Shown: positions 1 to 11,735, counted from the stretch's first letter. The stretch: DNA of 64,000 nucleotides from Nymphaea colorata (GCF_008831285.2 NC_045146.1:4598972-4662971); one strand, 5' to 3'. A program made the numbers and translations. The notes: generated by a model from the letters alone, not told the origin.

Positions 1-2562
1 TTCTACTGATTGAGGATGAGTTTTCTACTGATTGAGGATTTCTAGTGGTTGAAACCTTGTAGGTCTTGCTTATGAAAGGTTGAGCTTATAGTCAAATGTT
101 TGTAAAGTTCTTATTGTTGCTAAATTAATTGATAATTTGTTTTGTTATACATAATCAATTCCATCTTCTGCTCTTAGAATCTGAATATGCAAGGCTACCA
201 GTTATATTTCAACTTGAGAGCAATGGAATAAAATTTCACGGCCCTTTATATGATAGGCTAATGGTATGTTCTTTAATTATAGGGAACGCCGAGGCGCACA
301 TGCTGGGTAAGGTCCCCCCACCTAATTTAAAGTCAATATGTTGGCATGAGAATAGTTTTTTGCATAGCAGCTATGTTCTACTAAATCTTTAAGAATCTCT
401 TGCATGAACAACCATTGCATACTTGAATTTTTATATGCAAATGGCAACTTTTCGATTAAAACATTTACATTTGGTGAAAATCATCAGTTTGCTTTGAAGG
501 AAGGTTTTTATGTATTTCTAATTGTTGCTGCTGCAATTTTCATTTTTTAGGTTGCTTTCTGAATACAAGGTTCTTATTTGGAGAAATTTTGTATTTCATA
601 ATTACTATAGATACAGATTATTGAATGTACCACAAGCGAACTAAGTTGATGATTCCATTGATTACTCAAGTTCCTTACGGTAAATGATATAAGATAACAT
701 TTTTTTGCTTGAATCTATTTTCTAATTTTATGTTTTTTAAGTATCAAATTGATTGTTTAGGTTCAAGAAAGGCATCCTTCAATTTTTTATTTGAAGTAAC
801 AATTAGGAAAGATTGGGCTGCTAATTGTGTATTTCAGGAAACACAAATTTATGTATTTCTAATTGTTGCTTGGGCTGCTAAATTTATGTGTTGTCTAAAT
901 GATCATTGCCATAATCACAGCTAATTTGCTTTAGTTTAATTTATTGTTATGCATCAGAATGATTCTATTTTCTGTTCAGAAGGTAATTGTTTGCATTATT
1001 GTATCTTTAAAACATTGAAGTCTTCAGGATTTAGAGGATATGACAATGAGAGGGATCTGGATATATATTTGGATTGTTATGGAGTGGACAATGTCAGAGG
1101 CCTTTCCATTAAATAACTCAAGTTGAGTTATTTTCTCCTCTGTTTATGGTCTCAATAATGTAACAGCTAGCTCTTTAATGTATGTATGAGTTGGTGACCT
1201 TACTATCTTATGCTACTTCATTGATAAAAGTATGTTTGTTGTCGAAAGATTTGTTTAAAGGTAACTAATTATGTTGTTTTTCTTGTTATTATTATTTTCA
1301 TTGTTTTTACCAATCAGTTGGTTGCTTTAAATCTAGAGATGTTATTTTCTACAGTTTTGAGAGGGTGTCTCACTGTGGAACAGTATAGCACTCTTGAATA
1401 GTTTAACATATACATATTGACAAAAACAGCTGCCGTATGATAAAAAAATGACCAAAAGGATGGTGTAGATGGTACAAACACGTATATCGTAGTTTAAAAC
1501 AAAGACACTATCAAACTCTTAACTATATTTTTGAGGCATAGATAAAAATTTATCTTCACAAGTTACAACAAGAAGAACCTTAGAAATTCAAAAGGAAGAG
1601 GTAAATGAAACCATGGAACTATGTTTTCTGCAAACACCATTATCATCCCTAGAATTAGCTAAAGTTATAATGCAACTTGTAAACATTTTTTATGGTGATC
1701 AAGTGACTTATGTACACATTATTTTTGGAAAATAAAATGTTAGGGTATCTTTCTATAGTACTTTAAAAAATAGAGCAATTTTTGCCCCAATATCATTGAT
1801 TAATATTGTAAATTAGAATCTCTACACTTGCATTTGTCATTGAGCATATAATTAAAACAAATATGTTTTAGTTTTTGGTTGTAGGCACAACAACTGCATG
1901 AAGCTTGAATTTCAAAAGGACATTTGGGATATATGTGCCCCTTTATCATCAAGTTGATGAAGGTAATTATGGTTATTTTTTAGCCTTGCATTACCAAGCA
2001 TGCTGGAATTGGTTATATTACCAGCAAGAAAATATTTCATGGGCACTTCCTCAAAAGTTTTATTCATGTTGACTTTTTAGTGGGACAATTGGTTTGGGTA
2101 TGACTTATATGGATAAGCCATTTAATCAATTTTTTTATTAAATGCACAATTCTCTCTTTTATACATACAAGTAGGACATTATAGAAGTCATTTTTTTGTA
2201 TTACATACCAGTTCATTGAAATCAATATATGGCTACCAAATTGACTTATGAAAGCTGCGCAGTCTAGAAACAATAACTTGTAGTATTCTTTGTATTTCAA
2301 TCTAGCATCCATATGTTTACTGATACCAGGAAGAATCTGTTTAAGTAGTAGCAATAGTACATGTGATGACTAATGTTACATATACCATGTTTGACTTTTT
2401 GTTTCAAAAAATAAATTTATGGATGTTTTTTTTAAAAATAATTAGAGCTATAAATGGTGGATCAAAGAGGTTAAACCATGTCATGGTAGTGAGTGTTCTA
2501 CTTCTTTCTATTTTGACATGGTTCAAACGTTTCATAGCAATGCATTGTAGGTAATGATTTAC
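1..2562. other. AT-rich intron-like DNA, no gene recognised
   Basis: This stretch is AT-rich with long T-runs and short ORFs only. It opens with a short direct repeat (TTCTACTGATTGAGGA at 1-16 and again at 23-38). A stretch at about 180-269 (translated EYARLPVIFQLESNGIKF and on) is preceded by an AG and followed by GTATGT, so it looks like an exon, but I cannot assign it to a family. A second exon-like patch lies near 1886-1960 (TTGTAG acceptor, GTAATT donor) and contains a stop. The phrase TTATGTATTTCTAATTGTTGCT occurs near 508 and again near 849, a local duplication. No transposon ends were found. Confidence 0.4.
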
Positions 2563-2660
2563 AGGCTTGTTACCAAGGAGACAATTGAAGAACGAACAAT
2601 GCAAATGACAAAATAGAAAATGGCTTTAGAACATCTAGTTATGAGAAGGCTAATGAACCA
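2563..2660 (+). pseudogene. CHD3/PICKLE-type chromatin remodeller fragment
   Basis: A single exon-like piece follows a TTTACAG acceptor. It reads RLVTKETIEERTMQMTK, a stop, then KMALEHLVMRRL. This matches the end of the SNF2 helicase C-terminal lobe in plant PICKLE/CHD3 proteins, where the usual text is close to RLITRGTIEERMMQMTKKKM followed by VLEHLVVGRL. CHD3 proteins are nuclear ATP-dependent nucleosome remodellers. Seen here: a TAG replaces a lysine codon, the frame closes again about 27 nt after the match ends, and none of the neighbouring helicase motifs, PHD finger or chromodomains was recognised nearby. It is therefore a decayed fragment, either a pseudogene remnant or a captured exon. 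The ISWI and CHD1 families have a different text at this site, so the PICKLE assignment is favoured. Confidence 0.7.
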
Positions 2661-3316
2661 AATGCTAAACCATGTAAATTGAAATGGTTGTCAGATTCAA
2701 TTAAAACCATCTGAAGCTAGACCATAGCTTGAATTGGATTGTCATTAGTGGTCCTATGAACTTGACCGCTTCCTCATTGTCATGTGGATGAGCATAAAGC
2801 AATAGCTCTCAAAGGCGACCTTGAACACTTCAAAGAATCTTTTGATTGGTCATGCCCAAAGTAAATACAATTATTGAATATACAGCTAGCTAACCCATTG
2901 TATGAACAATTATTTCCATGTTTAACATATGTATCTCCTGCATGCTTGCAGCCTTTTTTATTTCAGTGATAGTGACTTCAGGGGAGTTTTTTTAGGCAGT
3001 TTGCTTGTTCAAAAATAATTTATATATCAAGCTTTTATCAACCCAATGATTTAAGTTGGAATGTTTGTTTGAGGAGAGCGATGTAGTCCAAAGGTCTCGT
3101 TTACCGTCTTTTATCAACTGGGTGCCTTAGTTCCGCTTTCGCTCAAGGGTCATTTTCTCTAAAAATTGTGCATATATGGAAGCCCTTGGACATATTAGTG
3201 CTATTCTCACCAGCTATAATTTCCAGCTATGTTTCATTTTTCTTTCTTTTGATTGATCTCTAAATTTGGATAGGCACTTCTAATAGAGTATAACTACGGA
3301 CATTATTAGTCAGTCA
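2661..3316. other. Unassigned spacer left of the CACTA element
   Basis: About 650 bp with no convincing ORF. It has mixed composition with T-rich blocks. A slightly GC-richer patch near 3075-3160 looks exon-like but could not be assigned. Confidence 0.3.
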
Positions 3317-3319
3317 TAG

Positions 3320-5044
3320 CACTACAAAGAAAAACCTAGGGATTATCAATAGCTACAACATGTCGGTGAAACATGGCAACACATCGGTAGAGGTTTGACT
3401 AATGTTTCAGATCAATGTAAATGAAGATAGTGTCGGTAAAAAACATTGCTGACATATTGGAGCAATGTGTTGGTGTAGGGCCATCACCGACGCACTCGAG
3501 ACATAGGTAACCATTGATTATTGCCAATGTCCAAATGTGTCAGTAATAGTCCATATTTTCTTAATCTCACTGAACGTCAGTAAAACTTGATATTGACAAT
3601 GCTCCTAAACGTTGGTAAAACTTTTTACCGATAATTACCTGCATGTTGGGAAAACTTTAACCAACATCCATAAAACGTCACTATTACTCTTTATCAATGC
3701 AAATTTATGCGTCAATGAATGTGTTTTAATTTTTTTTCCTAATTCACGTAGTAAATATTTTTTTTTGAAAGTCGAAATACACATACAAGATACAAGCTTA
3801 CATTTTCCATGCATCAAATGAGACAAACAAAACAATTAAATGATCATAAACCAAACATATATGTATAACTAATGTTCAAACTTATATTACAATAAACTGA
3901 TTCACCACAGTTCAAAGTTACAAAAACAAGAACATAAATTGCTCCTTTGTTAATGTCATTGTTAAGGTTGAAATGGTAGAATGTTTAGTGGTGCCAGCAT
4001 GTCTACAATGAACATTAAAAAAACATGCTAGTTTTATCAGAAATGAAGTTTATCAGATAGAACTCATCACACCAAATTAAATGTTACATAACATATATCA
4101 CTAAGCTGTTCTACCATAAAGTGAGTAACTTGAGCCTAAAATCCAAGAAATTGATACCCAAGTGCAGAAACTGTACCCTTCAAGGCTGAATTTTCTTCTC
4201 CCATGGTAAGTATGATGCTCAAATTAGAGGATGAACTAAACTGAGAAGGATTGACACCTAGTCCCATCATCTGTACACCACCATGTCTCTCATGTCCCAT
4301 AACCCTGGAGTAGATGTCATTCGTTCCCAGCGTCCCTTTAGACACCATTTGGAGTTGCTCTTTTAGTTGATCTTACAATATATGATAACATTATCATGAA
4401 TATGGTAATTATTTGAGTATATGATAACATATATGCTGCTTAGATAAAAAAATGTAATTGTTTCAAGTGACAATCATATTATTGGTTTCAAGGTTGGAGT
4501 AATTCGGGTTTTTATTGGTCCTAGTACCAATGAGCAGCTCAGCACGTGATGCCTGCTCAGAACTTTCCCCAAATTGTATTGCAATTAATACAAGATATCA
4601 GTTAATATGTGTAGTCATGTAATACATGCGAAAAAATAACGTGTGACTCTTTTTCCTTGAAACATGCAAAACTATGTGTGCCTAATCTATACAAGTATTT
4701 ATGTTTAGTATGCACCTGTGTGTGCCAGTTCTATGCAAGTATTTCTGTTTAGCATGCACCTGGGTATTTTTTTCATTGATTTTCTAAAATACGAAATACA
4801 TACAATTATTTCTATGTAATGTTGTTTTTATATACAAACCCATTATCTACGAATCTCATATATACACCTATGGCTTAATTTCAGTGATATATTTACACCA
4901 CGCGTTGGTCAAGGCTGCCTTTCACCATCTTAACGTCCGTAAAAATAGATACTCACCAAGATTTGTTCTTGGACATTGGTAAAAGTGGCCTTTTGCTGAC
5001 ATGATATTTTTCACGCATCGGTGAATTCTTCTTTTTTTGTAGTG
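3320..5044 (-). mobile_element. Non-autonomous En/Spm (CACTA) DNA transposon
   Basis: The left end reads CACTACAAAGAAAAACC at 3320 and the right end is the inverted TTTTTTTGTAGTG finishing at 5044. Both sides carry the 3-bp target duplication TAG (3317-3319 and 5045-5047), the hallmark size for this superfamily. The first and last 300 bp hold many degenerate subterminal repeats of the type CGTCGGTAAAA or ACGTTGGTAAAACTT, in both orientations, as expected for transposase-binding arrays. At 1725 bp it is far shorter than an autonomous element (usually over 5 kb) and keeps only a scrap of transposase-related coding on the minus strand, so it would need proteins from elsewhere to move. Its right end directly abuts an exon-like ORF. 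Confidence 0.9.
4136..4375 (-). pseudogene. Relic of plant CACTA transposase-family C-terminus
   Basis: The minus-strand reading contains DQLKEQLQMVSKG, then DIYSRVMGHERHGGVQMMGLG and VNPSQF. This resembles the C-terminal text of plant Ptta/En/Spm-type element proteins, where a D-x-Y-x-x-V-x-G-x-E-R-x-G-x-V-x-x-x-G-x-G-x-x-P pattern is followed by a leucine-rich coiled coil. It lies inside the CACTA ends and gives the element's coding direction. Only about 75 codons remain and no catalytic domain is present. I assigned it from memory of the family pattern, without a search. Confidence 0.6.
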
Positions 5045-5045
5045 T

Positions 5046-5300
5046 AGGTATGAAAGAAAACTAGTGGCATCATCAAATTATAGACAACATGAATATAGGC
5101 AACGTCAGGTAGGCTTATATGAGGGTTTTTTGGACAAAATGATAGAAGAATATAGCATTGAGTCACTGACGCAAATTGATAAGCTAGTGTTTATCGATGT
5201 GAATCTTTGCCACATAGATAATATTTCTAGTAGTGACATCTGTCGTCGCTTGGTTCAAAGAGCCGTAACAGCGACTTCACAACATGATGTTTGTGGGTAA
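5046..5300 (+). pseudogene. Exon-like ORF of unknown protein beside the CACTA insertion
   Basis: An open frame of about 84 codons runs from the CACTA right flank to a TAA. It reads RYERKLVASSNYRQHEY, then RQRQVGLYEGFLDKMIEEYS, then SLTQIDKLVFID. The composition (charged, Arg/Glu/Tyr-rich, no low complexity) looks like real protein and unlike the surrounding DNA. There is no good start codon; the frame begins at the transposon junction, so the preceding coding part, if any, lay on the far side of the insertion. I do not recognise the family. It may be a fossil exon of a host gene disrupted by the transposon. Confidence 0.4.
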
Positions 5301-5697
5301 AACAGAAGTGCAATGACTATATATACCAGGAAAAAAATCATTGGTCTGGCTCTGTCTATTTTCCATCTTATACATTGGTATCAACCTTTTAACTCCACGG
5401 GTTTTAGAACTTAAGTGTAAATCACCAGTTAATAAACATGGTGCCATGATGAACAATCATGATATAGTTAATATTTAATATGTAGAGCTAAGACCATGCA
5501 TAAAAACAAATAGCAACTTTAGGAACAAGTATGCAGGACCGATTCCATAACTTTTTCTAATTTCAGTGTCTTTTCATTCAACAGATCCATCAAGTGGTGA
5601 CACAAAACTTTCATGATTCAAAGTCTCCCAAAATCCCTTTTCTATGCTAGGTCTATTTCTAATGCCTCTTTTCGCACCCAAACCTCAGCCTCTCTCT

Positions 5698-5741
<44 letters not shown>

Positions 5742-7507
5742 GATTTCAACAAATTCATCTTTCATCGCTCTTCGCAACCTAAAGGTTTGTCTCTCTCAAT
5801 TGATTTTTCTTGCTCCCTTACTCTAGAGGTGGATCAATTGCATAAAAGACAGAAACAAAGAAAAACAAAGAAGGAATTAGGTTATATATTATTAATTGAT
5901 CATGCATGGACATTGCATTTTCGTGGATTCATGTATAATCATTCTTTTGTTGCATTATTTTTTTCCTCCTGAATTTGTGATTTTGACAACTAGAGATAGG
6001 GAAAATCAGCACAGGGTTTGGATTGGGGGTTTTAAAGAGTCAAGTGGATAGGTCAGCTCTCTTTGTTAGGTTTTCTAGTAAGAAATCACAAATAAGCTGA
6101 TTAACACCATTATTGTTGCATTGGCTCCTTTGCTCAAGTCTGTTGCCGCTAATTTCTAAAGATGTCACAAAAAAGTTGAAGCACCACTATAGCTGGTTCT
6201 TCATTATGAATCTCAAGGTGAACAAGATACGGCTTGCACACTTTTTTATGACTAACAACATGTGGAGTAGGAGCAAAGCAAAGGACTTGCTGGAGTTGGG
6301 GCGATGCTGGCCAAGCATTGCCAAACTAAACGAAGCAGCGAAGGTTGTCATGCAATGCTATCTAGGGGTGATCAGGACGATCATCTTATTAAGAGTCACT
6401 TTGAATCGGACCTTCACAGGTTTTGCCACTCCAAGAGAAGAAATGACTCACTTCTGTGGCAGCAAGATGGCAGTTAGTATGCCATTGCTCATTGCGAGTA
6501 GTCATTTAGTTGTACAGAACTAAGACGATGCTTGAGCTTTGCTTTTTGTCATTAATTAGCCCATTCTACTGTTGTATTATTTGAATTATTAATTTATTTG
6601 TTTATTTATAATTCATTTCCAAGTTTTGCCATTCTATTGTCTAAGTTATTGAATTGTTTAATGGTTTAAATAGCTTTAATTCATATACAACTTTTACTTT
6701 GGCATTTCCAATTCATCTGCATTGTAAAATCTATTGCATTTCCTTTATATAATCAAATTTGTAAATCATTAGAAAATGATTCACTTGGTCCATGGCTGGA
6801 TTTTATAAGCTTTAGCATGAATAGAGACAATAGTGAGTCACAATATTAGAAAATGATGCTTCTGCCTGTACAACATTGTTTAAGAAAATTTTTAACAATC
6901 ATGTACTTAAAACATCTTCATGACAACAAAATTACCTGCATCTCTCTATCTCTTCTTATAATATGATGCAGCTGCAATCACTACCACATGAAGAAAACTA
7001 TGTAACTAGATGGAGTTGCCTCAATGGATGACGTCATCATTCCTGGCTTTTGGCCATCAATAGTCGATTCTGCCATTTTAGTTATGTATTGTCCATGCAA
7101 ATAGAAATTTTGAACTTTATAAGGCTTATCTTCCTGTTTTATTTTCCTTTGATGTGTATACCAAAACTTATGACCATTCCTTTATGATTATTAGAATAGC
7201 AAAACATTGTCACTTAAAGAAATATGTTGTTTTGGTCTTTGGTGTTTTGATCTTTAGGCACTTTTGGAAGGGACTCTAGCAAGCATTTCATAGTTACTGT
7301 TTTAATACTTATCATCATTGTCATTTGTTTCATTTAGGGGCTCTATTCTTTTATTTTGTTCCATTTTTTAATGTTATGTTATCACATAGAAGTGCTACAG
7401 TTTCATGACTTTGTTTTTAAAATTTAATTTATGGATGTCCTTCAGTGGGTTCTTATTTTCTTATTTTTCATTTATGATAATTAGATTTTTTTCTTTTTGC
7501 TTTTTAG
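5301..7507. other. Unassigned region with CT microsatellite and an orphan ORF
   Basis: It contains a CT-rich leader-like stretch (5680-5790) that resembles a plant 5' UTR and is followed by AAAG|GTTTGT, a possible splice donor near 5783. A 136-codon open frame at 6113-6523 on the + strand (piece: KAKDLLELGRCWPSIAKL) matches nothing I know and may be chance. From 6530 to 7500 the DNA is AT-rich and intron-like. Confidence 0.3.
5691..5737. repeat. (CT)n microsatellite
   Basis: About 45 bp of nearly pure CT dinucleotide on the + strand, within a pyrimidine-rich block that resembles a plant 5' leader. Confidence 0.95.
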
Positions 7508-7560
7508 CAGCAATGGTAACAGATGATGGAAATGCTATCTTGCGTGAACTTGATCTATTT
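7508..7560 (+). pseudogene. Fragment resembling chaperonin CCT subunit gamma
   Basis: After a long pyrimidine tract and TTTAG acceptor the + strand reads AMVTDDGNAILRELDL. Group II chaperonins carry VTNDGxxILxxxx at this place, and the gamma subunit (CCT3) has NDGNAILRE(I/L)D, followed by HPAAKSMIELSRTQ. CCT is the cytosolic actin/tubulin folding ring, and this segment lies in its ATP-binding equatorial domain. Here the sequence diverges straight after LRELDL. A possible remnant of the SRTQ part (DLNMSRTQ then stop) lies about 470 bp downstream at 8021-8051. It is a short decayed fragment. The match is short, so confidence is moderate. Confidence 0.55.
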
Positions 7561-8592
7561 TGGTTTCCATTTTGCAAGCCTAATACATCTCATTGCTTAT
7601 TAAAACATGTTAATACATGTATGGGTTGGTTGTCTATGGCGGCATAAATTTGACCGGATCAAGCATGAGTATCAACTTGAGGCAAATGAACTTGTGCACT
7701 GCAAGCAGGTCGATCATATGATAAAACCAGTCTCTTAAAACTATTTCATATAGGCAGCCAAGTTGCTCCAGTAGTGAAGTGTTTTTACTAATTGACTATG
7801 TTTGCTCTTTTTATTTGCAAGAAAAGGATGGGCTAGGATATTCACAATAAAATAAGTTTGTGGCTTGTTTTCTCTTCAACTTTTCCTTTATAGTTTTTTT
7901 CATTTCAGTCAGCCATCTGATTACTGCTTTTTCCAGTATTTTCACATGTAATGCTAATTATTCTAAGGTTTTCGGAGGTAGTAATTCTCTTAGGGATGAA
8001 AGTCAGGTTACGATCCAACCTGTTATAGATCTAAATATGTCAAGGACCCAATAAGCTCAAGTGATTTCGTTTCTCCATGCTCAGTATTTGCTTAGGGGAA
8101 TCTAAATGTGTTCATTTTATTTTTAATGGAATGCAACCGTATAACATTAATTATGTTCAGGCTTTTCTTGTGGAATGTAGTTAAAATTTGATCATTTGTA
8201 CAATTTATTGTTTCTTAATTCTTTTATTTTTTTAATTTATAAAATTTAAATTGCTGATTTATGAAGTAATTACTAATATCAGGAGATTTTATCTTACCAG
8301 GATATAGCCAAGACATATGTCTAATTGTGGATAAACAGCTTAAGTTTATTTTTTATTTGAAGGTGAGAAGCTACGAAAGGGGAATTTGTGGGTAGGAAGC
8401 CATTAAAGTAGATGAAGATGTAGATGGAGCTCGAGCTGTGCGTAGAAGTAATTAGATGATAATATCAAGTTGTATATCCTGATTAATTCCAACGTTTTTT
8501 TTTTAATCATGTAAGTAATATTATTGTCAACTAAAAATTTACACAATTTTTTTCTTTAATGTCCCTCTCTCAGTCTCTCTCTTTATATACAT

Positions 8593-8644
<52 letters not shown>

Positions 8645-9582
8645 GTCGGTGTTGCTGTTCCTAAAAAGGACTGATGAGGTATTAGGAACAACAGAGATAA
8701 TTGGTCTTATGTGCATGTTGCAGTGTAATTGAAAATTTAATTTTTAGGAACACATGAAAAACCATACCTAATAGGAACAGCCTTACTCCACTTTTAGGAA
8801 TACATTAAGAACGGTCACCTAACCATTCCTAATTAGTTTTTGGAACAGCCACCCATACTTCTAGGAATAGTTTCCAACAATGCTAAAAGTATTATTTATT
8901 ATTGTGATGATATGACTGCACGTTTTTGTAGGATTCTCAAGACTTTAGGCTGAGTAGCAGGAGAAAGTTTAATTTGTTATGAGCCCAAATGATGAATTTA
9001 ATGGGTTCTTACCAATAACCACGAATGCTAAATGAAAATATTAAAAGGCCCAGACAAAATTAGCACTAGGAAAACCACAGGCGGCCGATAACGAAGATCC
9101 TTAAGATCAAATGGTGGTCAGTTTTTTTCTTTTTGTTCTTTTTCATATGTTGCTTTTACAGTATCCTGTGATATCTTCCTTGATTTCCCAGCAATTGAAA
9201 ATGTCAGACTTATTTAAGATAGAAAGTATTAGATCACTTATGTTTGAAATCATGAACAAATTTTAAACACCCAAGCGAAATCCCTTTTTGTGGTTTATTT
9301 TAACAAGGCCAAGCAGAGAACGAACCTAAGCATGAGGGCAAACGTATACAAGGCGAATCATGAACTTATTTATTTTAATTTGTTAATTTGACATGTAAAA
9401 GTTAAAAATAACTGAAGAAAGATAAAAGAAAAGCAAGAAGGCACATAGAAATAAGCAAAGGGCTAGCAAACAAGTATACGATCCGTATCAACCCATTCAG
9501 CCCTTACAACAGACATTGCTGCTCAGACACGCACATGTCACAGTTTCCAAGAGGCACAGTTGGTGGTGATCGAAGTTGAACG
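7561..9582. other. Unassigned AT-rich region
   Basis: It holds short exon-like text near 7640-7720 that I cannot place, the possible SRTQ remnant at 8021-8051, and long T-runs. At 8640-8880 the words AGGAACAG, AGGAATAG and their complements recur several times, which suggests a decayed small DNA element, but I could not find paired ends or a target duplication. No gene is seen. Confidence 0.3.
8593..8640. repeat. (GA)n microsatellite
   Basis: About 46 bp of GA repeat. It is preceded by CTCTCTC text and TATATACATGTA, so the whole 8565-8640 interval is a pyrimidine/purine near-palindrome able to fold back. Confidence 0.95.
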
Positions 9583-9664
9583 ATGGAATTCGAAGATTTG
9601 AGGACCCAGTCAGATCGATCGTCTTCTAGAGTAACACCGACGAAGATTTTTTGCTCAGCCAATG
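9583..9664 (+). other. Candidate first coding exon (unverified)
   Basis: An ATG opens a 27-codon frame (MEFEDLRTQSDRSSSRVTPT then KIFCSAN) that stops exactly at AATG|GTAAGA, a consensus plant splice donor. The composition is balanced and CpG-containing, unlike the AT-rich surroundings, and it sits just upstream of the GC-rich patch at 9750-9965. I found no matching second exon before the Gypsy element begins at 11,736. It could be the start of a real gene whose remainder is displaced, or chance. Confidence 0.25.
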
Positions 9665-9749
9665 GTAAGAAACTTGGAATCAATCGGTGCGTTGCTTTCT
9701 GTAAGCGGCTCCTGGAAACGCGTGGAACAATTGGTCAAAATTATTAAGC

Positions 9750-9970
9750 TGATACGTAATGTTGGCCGAGGAAAAGGAACGCATTTGCCCATTCAAATGT
9801 CGGAAAAGGGCACCTTTCGGTGGTGCTTCTGCGCGTAAGCCATGGGCCACCGCCCGCCCCAGTAAAAGAAGTGTTGATCGGGGCCGACCTTCTCGCCGTA
9901 GGCGCCTTCACATGCTTTCTTCCAGCGAATCTGGATGGGCCCTCCCCGCCTCCCACGGCGGATAGCTCAG
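9750..9970. other. Small GC-rich island
   Basis: Roughly 220 bp with many CpG dinucleotides and a GC content well above the flanks. It is open in two overlapping frames on opposite strands, which is expected by chance in GC-rich DNA. It could be a promoter/first-exon CpG island or the end of an old DNA transposon. No terminal repeats were identified. Confidence 0.5.
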
Positions 9971-10059
9971 AATCTGCACGCCTGGTTTGGTATTAAACCA
10001 ATAATTAGTCCCAACCTTTGATAGGGTAGCCCGCCTTAAGTCTGCTTCGTACATTCCCC

Positions 10060-10061
<2 letters not shown>

Positions 10062-10090
<29 letters not shown>
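10062..10090. repeat. (TA)n microsatellite
   Basis: Pure TA repeat of about 28 bp. Confidence 0.95.
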
Positions 10091-10093
<3 letters not shown>

Positions 10094-10280
10094 CGGGCTG
10101 CCTTCATGACTGGATGGTTATTTTCTATTTTCTGTCGTTGAAACTCACAAAATATATGTTCTGTGACTAAAATCTTAGTCAAGCAATCGGGCGATGCAAG
10201 TATAAATTCTGGGACAGTTTTTAGTGCACAAAAATAAAAAAAAACGTAACTATCGAACTGTAAAGGTAGCGGGCTGATTT

Positions 10281-10282
<2 letters not shown>

Positions 10283-10311
<29 letters not shown>
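10283..10311. repeat. (TA)n microsatellite
   Basis: Second pure TA repeat of about 28 bp, roughly 220 bp after the first. The pair could flank a small insertion, but no other terminal structure was found. Confidence 0.95.
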
Positions 10312-10313
<2 letters not shown>

Positions 10314-11735
10314 GTTGAAATCTGCCAGCTGCAAGTGGATAGTTAAATATTTTAAATCTGTTGCAGAAAACATCATAAGCCATCATTAAGAACACTGTAA
10401 TAAATGGTGGAGACAAGTGTGGGCTGATGTGGGCGAGGGCCTACACCAGTCCGCAAAATTGCTTCATTTACAGATTAGAACCTTTGATACTTATATTTGT
10501 TTATGTATGAGTGGCTCTTCAGGTTTAAAATATATACCATTATTGTCCTCTCAAGCGGAAATTTCTGTCTCTGCCACTGATTGTAACCCATTGCTACACC
10601 GTAAGCCCATGATAATGCTCCTATGACATGGTACTTTTTGTGACATTTGTTAACTATTTTATCATCTGATATGCAACAACTGGCTAATTTCAATTCCTAT
10701 ACATATATAAGAGTTTTTTGGGAGGAGACAAACTAAGCATTTCTCCCACTATTTTTTTTGTCAAAGGTATGCTACCCTAGTTGGGCCTTTTATCAGAATT
10801 CAATGCATGCAAAGTTACTCGTATAAATCATTAAAATTCAATGTATAGCTCTAATTTTATGAAAATTTTAAGTTAACAATTTAACCTTTTTTAACTTGTA
10901 AAATTTGATTTAGATATTAGATTTTTGCTAACTTATTCTTTTTATATTCTCGTGTAATTTGCATCAGTCAATCAGTATGGTTTTAGAAAACTATTAGAGG
11001 AAAGTGAACTACAAATGGATCTGCTAGAAAGATTAAACCAAAGTTAGCAACTTGGGAAGCAGAAGTGAGAACCAATGGGCAGTGCTTGCATAAGTAGAGG
11101 CTCTTTACAAACAAACTTTAGGAAATGAAAGCAAAACAAACTGCAAAAGAAAGGAGTCAACCCAGACATGAATCACAAAATAAATGGAATAAAAGGGAAG
11201 CAAAAAGAGGAAATAAAAAATTTGGTGCCTCAATTCTCCTTTCAAGAGGTTCTCCTCAAGAAAGGAAACCCACTTTATTTGAAACGGAACAAGCTTCCCA
11301 CTTTAAGGAAGCACCATGTCCTTATACTGGAATCACCTTTTCCTTTTTCAATGTGACGTTGCCTAATGGAAGTTAGGTTGCTTATACTAAAAGCACTGTA
11401 CATACTAGTTCATTGCCATATCAAACATTTTGATGATATCATCCAAGTTAGAAAATTATACAACAAGGGCATGAGTCAACTACTAAATCTAGGTAATGTA
11501 TCTAAAGACTTAAAATAAACTTCTTATTTCAATGCAGCTTGTTTAAGTGACTTATATTTGGGTATCCAAATATTCGGTTATATTGTCATCATTTGGCAAA
11601 CACACGGATAGGTTAAAATAAAACATAACAAATGTAATGTGCAGTTCAAATTTTCCAAGGGTTAAAAAATCAATTGCCTTGATTTATTTTCGAGTCACAC
11701 AAAATTTGATTTATACATTAAAAACAGCAAATTTT

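Larger units (their letters stand above)
9971..11730. other. Unassigned spacer before the Gypsy element
   Basis: AT-rich DNA with two TA microsatellites. An open frame at 11,125-11,376 is lysine/arginine-rich and purine-biased and is not recognised as a gene. Nothing else is seen. Confidence 0.35.
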
